Assembly (NCBI RefSeq): GCF_900116385.1
Contig: NZ_FPCI01000001.1
Location: 2,081,501-2,145,500, forward strand
From: Pseudoxanthomonas sp. YR558
Lineage (GTDB): Bacteria; Pseudomonadota; Gammaproteobacteria; Xanthomonadales; Xanthomonadaceae
Length of the DNA stretch: 64,000 nucleotides
Direction of reading: 5' to 3'
In this document: piece after piece, positions 56,739-64,000 of the stretch
Layout of the letters: each line of letters opens with the position of its first letter
Numbering within the stretch: the first letter of the stretch is position 1
Program-made: the position numbers and the translations under genes
Notes under the pieces: generated by a model
Seen by the model: only the letters and a program-made list of their open reading frames with translations
Told to the model about the DNA's origin: nothing
Databases searched by the model: none

Positions 56739-58378
56739 GCGTGTTGCTCCTGTTGCGTGGCGGCCCACACGGCCAGCGTCTCGCGGCCGATCTTGGCGTT
56801 GTGGCGGATGTCGACGGGAAAGCCCGGGTGCGGCAGGAACACGCCGATGCGTGCGGTCTGCGGAAGGCGTGCGCCGATCTCGCGCAGTTCGGCTTCGATG
56901 CGCACGCGATCGGCGACCACGCCGGGCATCAGCTCGTAGCACAGCACCGGCCGCTGCCGGCCGGTCTCGCCCACGCCGACCAGCGCGGTGCGGCGGACCT
57001 GTGGATGCGTGTTGAATACGGGCTCGACCTGCTCGGTGTAGAGCGGACCGTCGGCGGTTTCCACGCGCTGCGTCTTGCGCCCGCAGAACCACAGTCGGCC
57101 TTCGCCATCGAACCAGCCCACGTCGCCCATGCGATGCACGATGCGCTCGCCACCGTCGGGCAGCGCTTCGCGGATCTTGGCGATGCGCGTGGCGGCATCG
57201 CGGCGGAAATAGGTATCGGTGGCGGTGGGGCCGGCGACAGTGATCTCGCCGACCTCGCCATCGGGCACGACGTCGACGTCGCGCCAGTCGGCGATCGGCG
57301 CATCGACGATGCGGATGATGCGGACCTCGTTCGGCGGCACGGCGCGGCCGACGCAGGTGCCGGCACCGGCTTCGGTCGCCGCGCGCGTGGATTCCAGCTC
57401 GCGGCCTTCGATGACGGCAACGGGCAGGCACTCGGTCGCGCCGTACGGCGTCCAGAACTGCGCATCCTCGGGAAGCAGCGTGCGGATCTTCGCCACGGTA
57501 TCGGGCGGCACCGGCGCACCCGCGGACGTCACGCGCTGCACGGTGGGCAGCGGTGCGCCGTGGTCGGCGAGCACCTTCATCAACGCCGGCGAGCCGAACA
57601 GCTGGGTGACGCCGAAGCGCGCGATGGCCACGTGCAGCTTGTTCGGGTCGGCACTCGCGGGCCGGGTGGGATCCATGTCGGGGATCACCGAGGTCAGCCC
57701 CAGCGCAGGATCGAACAGCGCGAACGGCGGGAAGGTCGGCAGGTCCACGCCGCCGGGCTGCATGCCGAACGCATTGCGGAGCAGTTCGATCTGGGCGACG
57801 AAATGGCGATGACGATAGACCACGCCCTTCGGCACGCCGGTGGAGCCGCTGGTGAACAGGATGCCGGCGACGTCATCGGGCGAGGTATCCGCGAGTTGCG
57901 GGCCCGCGCCGCTGCCGCGCGCTTCGATCTTCGCCAGCGTGGTGCCGCCCCAGGCCCAGCGCGTGCCGACGGTGACGATCTTCTTCGCCGACCTCGCCCA
58001 GCCCAGCACCCGGCGCGCGACTTGGGCCAGCGGGATGCCGATGAAGGCCTCGGGCTCGGCTTCGTCCAGGCATTGCTTCAGCGCGCGGCGGTCGATGCCC
58101 GGGTCCACCAGCACCGGCACGGCGCCGGCCTTGAACAGCGCGAACATCAGCAGGAAGAACTCCGGCGTGGGCCGCACCATCACCACCGTGCGGCTGCCGC
58201 GGCCGATGCCGTACGCGCCCAGGCCGGCGGCGATGGCGTCGCTGCGGGCATCGAGCTGCGCGTAGGTGAGCTCGCGGGTGTAGCGGCCGGCGCCATCGGG
58301 GCAGCGCATGGCCACGCGGTCGGGCTGCTCGCGGGCCAGCCGGGGCAGGCTGGCGGCGATGTTGCACGGATCGGTCAT
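56735..58378 (-). CDS. oleC: OleC, beta-lactone synthetase
   Basis: A 547-residue ANL-superfamily (AMP-ligase-like) enzyme that closes the beta-hydroxy acid to a cis-beta-lactone. The ATP loop is [21 protein letters not shown] (about 165-185). [14 protein letters not shown] and [18 protein letters not shown] are adenylate-forming motifs. Genomes commonly annotate this gene as a fatty-acid CoA ligase; the OleD/OleB/OleA context decides. A weak divergent promoter pair (CTGACG/GACAAT on this strand, 58414-58385) would make its message almost leaderless. Confidence 0.93.
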   Translation of the reverse strand: MTDPCNIAASLPRLAREQPDRVAMRCPDGAGRYTRELTYAQLDARSDAIAAGLGAYGIGRGSRTVVMVRPTPEFFLLMFALFKAGAVPVLVDPGIDRRALKQCLDEAEPEAFIGIPLAQVARRVLGWARSAKKIVTVGTRWAWGGTTLAKIEARGSGAGPQLADTSPDDVAGILFTSGSTGVPKGVVYRHRHFVAQIELLRNAFGMQPGGVDLPTFPPFALFDPALGLTSVIPDMDPTRPASADPNKLHVAIARFGVTQLFGSPALMKVLADHGAPLPTVQRVTSAGAPVPPDTVAKIRTLLPEDAQFWTPYGATECLPVAVIEGRELESTRAATEAGAGTCVGRAVPPNEVRIIRIVDAPIADWRDVDVVPDGEVGEITVAGPTATDTYFRRDAATRIAKIREALPDGGERIVHRMGDVGWFDGEGRLWFCGRKTQRVETADGPLYTEQVEPVFNTHPQVRRTALVGVGETGRQRPVLCYELMPGVVADRVRIEAELREIGARLPQTARIGVFLPHPGFPVDIRHNAKIGRETLAVWAATQQEQHA

Positions 58379-58470
58379 GCGGGCATTGTCGCCGCTGGGC
58401 GGTACTTGCGTCAGCCCGCGGCGTTGGCAGAATGCGCGTCCCGCCCGCGTCCTGACGCCAGCCCACGCCG

Positions 58471-58851
58471 ATGCACCCCTGCCTGACCTGCGGCGCCTGC
58501 TGCGCCCACTTCCGCGTGAGCTTCCACTGGAGCGAGGCGGACCCCGACCAGGGCGGCGTGGTGCCGATCGAACTGACCGAGCCGCTGCGCGTGCACGAGC
58601 GGGTGATGCGCGGCACCTCGCAGAAGGAGCCGCGTTGCGTGGCGCTGGACGCCGACATCGGCCGCTACAGCCGCTGCACGATCCACGACCGGCGCCCGTC
58701 GGTCTGCGCGCTGGTGCCGGCCTCGCTGGAATTCGGCGAGCGCAGCGCGCAATGCGATAAGGCGCGGCTGGCGCATGGCTTGCCGCTGCTCGAGGCAGCG
58801 GACTGGACGGGCGTGGTGGACGCCGAGAAGAACCCGCTGCCGGCGCTCTGA
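58471..58851 (+). CDS. YkgJ-family cysteine-cluster protein
   Basis: A 126-residue protein with an N-terminal CLTCGACC (Cys4, 7, 10, 11) and further Cys residues at CVAL, RCTIHDRRPSVC and QCDK. This is the zinc/iron-chelating CxxCxxCC pattern of YkgJ (UPF0153). It lies on the plus strand between oleB and oleC, which run the other way, and is convergent with oleB (8 bases). Role in olefin synthesis is unknown; the position may be accidental. The ATG at 58471 is the natural start. Confidence 0.88.
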   Translation: MHPCLTCGACCAHFRVSFHWSEADPDQGGVVPIELTEPLRVHERVMRGTSQKEPRCVALDADIGRYSRCTIHDRRPSVCALVPASLEFGERSAQCDKARLAHGLPLLEAADWTGVVDAEKNPLPAL

Positions 58852-58859
58852 TGCGCCGC

Positions 58860-59750
58860 TCACTCGAGCGGGTGGCGGTCCAGGAAGTCGCGGATCAGCG
58901 GCACCAGAATCTCGTGCTTGTCTTCCAGCACGTAGTGGCCAGCGTCTTCGTACGCGTGCACTTCCGCGTTCGGCAACGCGGCGCGGAAACCGTCGAGAAA
59001 GTGTTTGTCGAACACGAAGTCCTTCAAGCCCCAGCCCAGGAATGCGGGCCGGTCGGCGAACGACGGCAGCGCCTTGCCGGCGGCGTCCAGCAGCGGCCAC
59101 GCCTTGTCCTTCGGACCGAGCGGGATGTCCTGCATGAAGCGGATCGTGGAGATCCGGTTGGCCCAGGTGTCGTACGGCGACACGTAGGCGCGACGCACGT
59201 CGGCGGGCATGCGGCGTTCGACGCCGATCCATGACGCGCCGGCCGAGAAGGCGTTGAAGCCGCGGATGATCCACTCGCCGATCTTCCAGTTGCGGCCGAG
59301 CCCGATCTGCCACGGCATCGCCTTCGCGGCGGGCATCGGGAACGCGGCGGTGTTGGTGACCACCAGGCGCTTCACCTGCGCGGCGTGCGAGAGCGCCCAG
59401 CCAAAACCGATCATGCCGCCCCAATCGTGCACGGCCAGCGTCACCGGGCCGGTGATGCCGAGGTGGCGCAGCAGCGCGGCGACATCGTCCACGCGCGACT
59501 GCAGGGTGTAGTCGTAGCGGCTGTCGTCGGGCTTGTCCGACAGGCCCATGCCGATGTGGTCGGGCACGATGCAGCGGTACTTATCCGACAGCCCTGCCAC
59601 CAGCGTGCGCCAGTAGTAGCTCCACGACGGATTGCCGTGCAGCATCACCACCACCTCGCCGTCGCGCGGGCCTTCGTCGAGGTAGTTCATCGACAGGCCC
59701 GGGCGGACCTCGAAACGCTGCGGATGGGAGGGATAGCCGGGAAGGTTCAT
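58860..59750 (-). CDS. oleB: OleB, beta-lactone decarboxylase (alpha/beta hydrolase)
   Basis: A 296-residue protein of the haloalkane-dehalogenase subfamily. HGNPSWSYYWR forms the oxyanion region, Asp109 (VHDWGG) is the nucleophile, and the His lies in DAGHYVLED. In the ole pathway it converts the cis-beta-lactone from OleC to a cis-olefin and carbon dioxide. It is annotated as haloalkane dehalogenase in many genomes, but the cluster context indicates OleB. A terminator separates it from oleA upstream. Confidence 0.93.
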   Translation of the reverse strand: MNLPGYPSHPQRFEVRPGLSMNYLDEGPRDGEVVVMLHGNPSWSYYWRTLVAGLSDKYRCIVPDHIGMGLSDKPDDSRYDYTLQSRVDDVAALLRHLGITGPVTLAVHDWGGMIGFGWALSHAAQVKRLVVTNTAAFPMPAAKAMPWQIGLGRNWKIGEWIIRGFNAFSAGASWIGVERRMPADVRRAYVSPYDTWANRISTIRFMQDIPLGPKDKAWPLLDAAGKALPSFADRPAFLGWGLKDFVFDKHFLDGFRAALPNAEVHAYEDAGHYVLEDKHEILVPLIRDFLDRHPLE

Positions 59751-59770
59751 CGTGCGTCGCCGCCGTCAAA

Positions 59771-59793
59771 GAAAAGGGCCGGCGAACCGGCCC
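59771..59793 (-). terminator. Terminator between oleA and oleB (minus strand)
   Basis: On the minus strand GGGCCGG-TTCG-CCGGCCC is followed by TTTTC and further T residues. It lies 24 bases after the oleA stop codon and 20 before the oleB start, so oleA message would be more abundant than oleB unless read-through is efficient. Confidence 0.82.
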
Positions 59794-59817
59794 CCTGGAT
59801 ACGAAGTGCGGCCGGGA

Positions 59818-60834
59818 TCACCAGACCACTTCGGCCATCGTGCAGTTCAGGCCCGAGCCGATGCCGAGCAGGGCGATGCGGTCGCCCTTCTTCAGCTTGC
59901 CCAGTTCCTTCAGCTTGCTCAGCACGATCGGCACGGAGGCCGGACCGATGTTGCCGTGCTCGGTGAAGATGGTCATGACCTTCTGCGGATCGATGCCGAA
60001 GGACTTGATGAAAGCCTGCGTGTGCGGGCGGCTGACCTGGTGGATGACGAACTGATCCAGTTCGTCGACTGCCCAACCCAGCGCGACCTTGGCGGCGGCG
60101 AAGGTCTTGTTGGCCAGCTTCATGCCTTCGATCAGCAGCATGCGGGTGTCGGTGACCATGCGGTCGAGGTTGCCGCGGCAGAGCTTGTTCCACTCGGTCG
60201 CCGAGCGGGTCACGCCACCCTTGTAGCGCGGGGCGTCCGGCACGAGCGCGGCGCGCGCCATGACCATGGCGACGGCGCCGCAGCCGAGGGTCAGCGCGGC
60301 CAGCTCGTCGCGGAACTGCTGTTCGGTGATGTCGGGCGCGTTGAGGCGCTCGATGGTCTTCTCATAGACCAGGTTGGCGGTCTCGCCGTCGACGACCAGC
60401 GCGTAGTCGATCTCGTCGCGCTCGAGCATCCGGGCGGCGATGTCCATGCCGTTGATGAAGGCCAGGCAGGCATTGGCGACGTCGAAGGTCTGGCAATGCT
60501 CGGCCACGCCCAGGTTGCCGCAGACGATGCTGGCGGTGGACGGCTCCAGATAGTCGCGGCTGACGGAGGTGTTGACCACCAGGCCGACCTTGTCGGCGGT
60601 GATGCCGGCGTCGAGCAGGGCCTTGCGCGCGGCCATGGTGGCGGCGTCGGAGGCCTGGGTGTCGGCGTCCCACAAACGGCGGGCGTGCACGCCGGCGATG
60701 TCGTTGAGGACGTCCGTCTTGATGCCCAGGCGGTCGAGCGTGGGCTGCAGGCGGGCGTTGATCTCGTCCGACGTCAGCGTGTGGGGCGCATCGATATGCG
60801 CCAGTCCCGCGATGGAGACATTCTTGAAGAGCAT
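59818..60834 (-). CDS. oleA: OleA, acyl-CoA head-to-head condensing thiolase
   Basis: A 338-residue thiolase-superfamily enzyme. It condenses two fatty acyl-CoA molecules to a 2-alkyl-3-ketoacid, the first step of long-chain olefin synthesis. Catalytic Cys123 (NACLAF), Glu97 (YLEPST), His265 (VIHQVSRPH) and Asn295 (EHGNIGPAS) match the Xanthomonas campestris enzyme, where tagged numbering is 20 higher. The start LFKNVSIAGLAHIDAPHTLTS also matches it. I prefer the ATG at 60834; a TTG five codons earlier is possible. A palindromic CRP/Clp-type site lies 103 bases upstream. Confidence 0.96.
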   Translation of the reverse strand: MLFKNVSIAGLAHIDAPHTLTSDEINARLQPTLDRLGIKTDVLNDIAGVHARRLWDADTQASDAATMAARKALLDAGITADKVGLVVNTSVSRDYLEPSTASIVCGNLGVAEHCQTFDVANACLAFINGMDIAARMLERDEIDYALVVDGETANLVYEKTIERLNAPDITEQQFRDELAALTLGCGAVAMVMARAALVPDAPRYKGGVTRSATEWNKLCRGNLDRMVTDTRMLLIEGMKLANKTFAAAKVALGWAVDELDQFVIHQVSRPHTQAFIKSFGIDPQKVMTIFTEHGNIGPASVPIVLSKLKELGKLKKGDRIALLGIGSGLNCTMAEVVW

Positions 60835-60937
60835 CGAGGTTAGCGCCAAGGCTCAGGCGGAAGGGGCCGACAAGGGTACTTGCTTCCCGTCTTCACCGCA
60901 CCTTTACACGCCCGGTCGCACCCCGGCACGCCCCCTC

Positions 60938-60959
60938 AAGTGTGACTCAGTTCACACTT
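60938..60959. promoter_or_regulatory. Perfect CRP/Clp-type binding site upstream of oleA
   Basis: AAGTGTGA-N6-TCACACTT has perfect 8-bp arms and contains TGTGA-N6-TCACA, the consensus shared by E. coli CRP and the Xanthomonas regulator Clp. It lies 103 bases before the oleA start; its last base is the first of the stop codon of the upstream DUF4156 gene. Control of oleA by a Clp-like protein is inference; the promoter itself is not clear. Confidence 0.75.
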
Positions 60960-61276
60960 TATCGGCCGCACCGATAGGCGGCAAAGCGCTGCTCGCCATT
61001 GGCGGGGTCGCCGAGCGGCTGCAGGGTATCGGCCTGCAGGCCAGGGCCTTCGTTGCGGGCCAGGGTTTCCAGTTCGTCGCGCACCCGCAGGTTGTTGCGG
61101 TCGTAGAAGGCCACGCTGTCCTTCACCGAAACCGACACTTCGCCGCGCTTCTCGCAGCCCGCGGGTGCCGCACCGCCGGGAATGACCCGGACGTTCTTCG
61201 CGGACGGCGCCAGGTGCACCCAGGTGCAGGCGGACAACAGCACGGTGGAAGCCACGGCAAGCAGGGCGAGACGCAT
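60959..61276 (-). CDS. DUF4156-family lipoprotein
   Basis: A 105-residue lipoprotein with lipobox LLSAC (Cys17). The mature part has two Cys residues (CEKRGEV and YRCGR at the end) that could form a disulfide. PSAKNVRVIPGGAAPAGCEKRGEVSVSV and NNLRVRDELETLARNEG match the DUF4156 group, which is related to outer-membrane stress sensors by fold only. Function unknown. It is on the same strand as oleA, upstream, but the Clp-type site lies between them. Confidence 0.82.
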   Translation of the reverse strand: MRLALLAVASTVLLSACTWVHLAPSAKNVRVIPGGAAPAGCEKRGEVSVSVKDSVAFYDRNNLRVRDELETLARNEGPGLQADTLQPLGDPANGEQRFAAYRCGR

Positions 61277-61342
61277 CGGGGTCACCTTGGAATGTGAGTC
61301 GTGGCCATTCTGGCCGACGCCGGATGAATCGATCCGGGCCGA

Positions 61343-61369
61343 CCGCCGTCCCCCGGTGAGGGACGGCGG
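61343..61369. other. GC-rich hairpin after the M16 gene
   Basis: CCGCCGTCCC and GGGACGGCGG are exact reverse complements around a seven-base loop. It lies 11 bases after the stop codon of the M16 gene on the minus strand. There is no T tract, so termination would need Rho or be inefficient. Confidence 0.45.
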
Positions 61370-61380
61370 CAGGGCCTGTC

Positions 61381-64000
61381 TTACTTCTTGGTGTTGCCGT
61401 CGGCGTCGAGCTCGACCGCTTCGCCCAACTGCAGCGCGCGCACCGAGGCACCGACCTTGGACAGGTCGCCCACGACCACCCAGGTCAGCGCGGCCGGCGA
61501 CAGCGTAGTCGCGGCCTTGGCCACGTCGGCGGCGCCGATGGCCTCGTTGCGGGCCTTGTACTGGACGATGTAATCGTCCGGGCGGCCGTAGCGCTGGTTG
61601 GAGGCGATCTGGCTGAGCACGGCGGAGGCGGTCTCGTACGCACCGGGCAGTTCCAGCGTGTTGGCCGCGCGGATCTTGGCGATCTCGTCCGGCTTGGCCG
61701 GCACCTGGCCGGTGGCGAACTGGCTGATCTCCTTCTGCAGTTCCTTCATCGAATCGGCCGTGCGATCGCTCTGCACCGCCGCGCTCGCCCACCATGGGCG
61801 CTGGCCCAGCGTGTTGCGGGCGCCGCTGTAGGAACCGTAGGCCCAGTGCTTGTCCTCGCGCAGGTTCATGTTGAGGCGCGAGCTGAACTGGCCGCCGAGC
61901 ACGCCGTTGGCGAAGTCGAAGTCGATCGTGCCGGCATCGCCGGTGGGCGGCACCAACTGCGCGGCATAGACGTTCGACTGGATCGCACCCGGCTGGTCGA
62001 TCAGGAACACGCGCGGCTTGGCGGCGTTGGCGACCTTCGGCACGGCGGCCAGCTTGGGGGCGTTCGGCGCGGCCTTCCAGTTGCCGAGGCGGGCTTCCAG
62101 CAACGGCACGATCTGCGCCAGCGTGGTGTCGCCAACGATGGTGATGCGGGCCTGGTCCGGCTGCAGCCAGTCGCGGTGGAAGGCGACCAGGTCATCGCGG
62201 GTCAGCGAAGCGATCGAAGCTTCGGTGCCCGACCCGGTGAACGGGATCGCGTACGGGTGACCGGCGCCGTACAGCAGCGGCGGCAGCGTGCGCAGCGCGG
62301 CGGTCTGGGGGCGGGCCTTCTCCTGCTTGATGCCGGCGATCCAGGTGGCGCGCACGCGCTCGATCTCGCCCGCGTCGAAGGTCGGACGACGCAGCACGTC
62401 GGCCAGCAGGTCCAGCGAGGGTTCCAGCTTCTCGGTCAGCGCGGACAGGCCGACCGAGGCCGAATCCAGGCCACCGCCGGTGCTGAGTTCGGCGCCCAGG
62501 GCTTCCTTGCGCGCAGCGAAGGCCAGCGCGCTGTAGTCGCCCGCGCCCTCGTCCATCATCTGCAGCGCGAAGCTCGCGGTGCCCAGCTTCTTGCCGACGT
62601 CGGCAGCGTAACCACCGGGGAATTCGACGTTGAGCTGCACCACCGGCGTCTCATGGCGCTCGGCCAGCACCACCTGCATGCCGTTGGACAGCGTGGCGCG
62701 CTGCACGGCGGGGAACTTCAGGTCGGGGAAGGTCGTCGTCTTCGGCACGCCGGTGCTGCGGTCGACGTCGGTCTTCACCGTCTTGAACTTCGGGTCGACC
62801 TTCGGCGTGGCGGCCGGCGTGGTGGCCGGTGCGGCGAACACGGTTTCCGGCAGCGACGAGGCCGGTGTTTCGCTCGGCTGCACGAGGATGGTGTGCGACG
62901 CGCCCGTCAGCCACTTCTTGGCGGCGGCCTGCACGTCGGCCGCGGTCGCGTTGGCGAGGATGTCGAGTTCTTCCTGGTAGCAGTCCGGCTTGCCCTGGTA
63001 GACGGCGCACGACGCGAGCACGTCGGACTTGCCGCCGAAGCCGCCGATGCGCTCGATGCCGCGCACGAACGACGCACGGCCGGCGACCTTCGCGCGCTCC
63101 AGTTCGTCGGCGGTCGGGCCGCTGGCGATCAGGCGCTTCAGCTCCTCGTCCAGCGCCTTCTCCACCTTCGCCGGATCCACGCCTTCCTTCACCGTCGAGA
63201 CGAGGAAGAAGGTACCGCTGATTTCGCTGCTCCACTGGTAGGCGCTGGCCTGGTCGGCGATCTTCTCGCCGTGCACCAGGCGGGTGTCGAAGCGCGACGC
63301 CGCGCTACCGCCCAGCACCTGGGCGAACAGGTCCAGCAGCGCCGCGTCCTTCGAGCCCATCTCGGCCACGGCCCAGCCGCGGTACAGGCGCACCTGCGGC
63401 ACGCGGTCCGGAATGGTTTCGCGCGTGTCCTTGGCGTGGGTGGGAATGTTGGCCTTCATGTCGGCCAGCGTGGCGCTGGCGGGAATGTCGCCGAAGTAGC
63501 GCGTGACCTTCTGCTTGGCGGTGGCCACGTCGATGTCGCCGGCCAGCACCAGCACGGCGTTGTTCGGGCCGTACCAGCTGCGGAACCAGGTCTTCACGTC
63601 GTCCAGGGTGGCGGCGTCCAGGTCGGCCATCGAGCCGATGGTCTGCCAGCTGTAGGGATGGCCGGCCGGGTACAGGGCCTCGAACATGCGCGCCATGATG
63701 CGGCGGCCGTAAGGCTGGTTCTCGCCCTGGCGCTTCTCGTTCTGGACCACACCACGCTGTTCGTCCAGGCCCTTCTGGTCGATCGCGCCGAGCAGGTGGC
63801 CCATGCGGTCCGATTCCATCCACAGCGCCATGTCGAGCGCGGTGGTGGGCACGTTCTGGAAGTAGTTGGTGCGGTCCTGGTTGGTGGTGCCGTTCTGGTC
63901 GGTGGCGCCGACCAGCTCGAACGGGGTGAAGAACTCACCGGGCTGGTTCTCGCTGCCCTGGAACATCAGGTGCTCGAACAGGTGGGCGAAGCCGGTGCGG
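61381..64000 (-). CDS. M16-family zinc metallopeptidase, second copy (5' end outside window)
   Basis: At least 872 residues are present; the N-terminus lies beyond base 64000. The zinc motif HLFEH is read right at the window edge (about 63985-63971), followed by GRTSQDRTNYF-like DQNGTTNQDRTNYFQNVP. It resembles the two-domain pitrilysin type of the gene at 46880: the second half (from about residue 440 of the visible part) lacks HxxEH. VQNEKRQGENQPYGR holds the third ligand. It ends ELDADGNTKK. Probably periplasmic, but the signal peptide cannot be seen. Confidence 0.92.
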   Translation of the reverse strand, partial: RTGFAHLFEHLMFQGSENQPGEFFTPFELVGATDQNGTTNQDRTNYFQNVPTTALDMALWMESDRMGHLLGAIDQKGLDEQRGVVQNEKRQGENQPYGRRIMARMFEALYPAGHPYSWQTIGSMADLDAATLDDVKTWFRSWYGPNNAVLVLAGDIDVATAKQKVTRYFGDIPASATLADMKANIPTHAKDTRETIPDRVPQVRLYRGWAVAEMGSKDAALLDLFAQVLGGSAASRFDTRLVHGEKIADQASAYQWSSEISGTFFLVSTVKEGVDPAKVEKALDEELKRLIASGPTADELERAKVAGRASFVRGIERIGGFGGKSDVLASCAVYQGKPDCYQEELDILANATAADVQAAAKKWLTGASHTILVQPSETPASSLPETVFAAPATTPAATPKVDPKFKTVKTDVDRSTGVPKTTTFPDLKFPAVQRATLSNGMQVVLAERHETPVVQLNVEFPGGYAADVGKKLGTASFALQMMDEGAGDYSALAFAARKEALGAELSTGGGLDSASVGLSALTEKLEPSLDLLADVLRRPTFDAGEIERVRATWIAGIKQEKARPQTAALRTLPPLLYGAGHPYAIPFTGSGTEASIASLTRDDLVAFHRDWLQPDQARITIVGDTTLAQIVPLLEARLGNWKAAPNAPKLAAVPKVANAAKPRVFLIDQPGAIQSNVYAAQLVPPTGDAGTIDFDFANGVLGGQFSSRLNMNLREDKHWAYGSYSGARNTLGQRPWWASAAVQSDRTADSMKELQKEISQFATGQVPAKPDEIAKIRAANTLELPGAYETASAVLSQIASNQRYGRPDDYIVQYKARNEAIGAADVAKAATTLSPAALTWVVVGDLSKVGASVRALQLGEAVELDADGNTKK

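Noticed and set aside
58860..59750. Haloalkane dehalogenase
   Set aside because: The fold and nucleophile agree, but the gene sits within an ole cluster with OleA, OleC and OleD, so OleB is the better call.

Overview
The window is about 65-70% GC with densely packed genes. Its gene content points to a gammaproteobacterium of the Lysobacteraceae (Xanthomonadaceae), most like Pseudoxanthomonas or a close relative. Three things support this: a Xanthomonas-type TonB-dependent receptor next to a GH20 hexosaminidase, an oleA-oleB-oleC-oleD hydrocarbon cluster whose OleA closely resembles the characterised Xanthomonas enzyme, and a perfect CRP/Clp-type palindrome upstream of oleA. This assignment is inference from remembered families; no search was run. 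I see no insertion sequence, prophage, CRISPR array, tRNA or rRNA.

Layout. 1-5.6 kb: end of a glucokinase, a TonB receptor and a lipoprotein beta-N-acetylhexosaminidase, probably a GlcNAc/chitin-sugar module. 5.6-10.8 kb: a VanZ-like protein and MidA methyltransferase, then an Anbu proteasome-like peptidase convergent with an alpha-E protein and a circularly permuted ATP-grasp ligase. The last three form a predicted but little-studied peptide-tagging system. 11-13.7 kb: folate genes (pteridine reductase, folK, folB) and tsaD. 13.7-19.6 kb: rpsU, yqeY and dnaG with a GNAT gene, yihY and a divergent dld interposed. 19.6-28.7 kb: a small phosphatase, then the aa3 cytochrome c oxidase region (cyoE, ctaA, SCO-like, SURF1, coxIII, cox11, a 44-aa assembly peptide, coxI, coxII, DUF2244).

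28.9-34.5 kb: a short bifunctional putA, a diguanylate cyclase and an SMP-30 lactonase. 34.5-38.5 kb: a fadL porin with a promoter-proximal inverted repeat, a rhomboid protease, DUF1820 and a cation/proton antiporter. 38.5-42.8 kb: ctpA, envC and gpmI. 43-50 kb: a secreted protein built of seven VNGSI-type repeats, an M28 peptidase, MAPEG, a REP pair, truC, an M16 peptidase and a small membrane protein. 50-53 kb: a non-coding palindromic repeat array, a secreted endonuclease/exonuclease/phosphatase-family protein and three unknown genes. 53-55.6 kb: ubiB-ubiJ and a DUF1328 gene. 55.7-61 kb: the ole cluster, interrupted by a YkgJ-like gene on the other strand, with the Clp-type site upstream. 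61-64 kb: a DUF4156 lipoprotein and a second M16 peptidase that runs off the end.

Most of the window is core metabolism and envelope housekeeping. The less ordinary parts are the Anbu/ATP-grasp/alpha-E set without its usual transglutaminase, the VNGSI repeat protein, the 50.2-50.45 kb repeat array and the putative Clp control of olefin synthesis.
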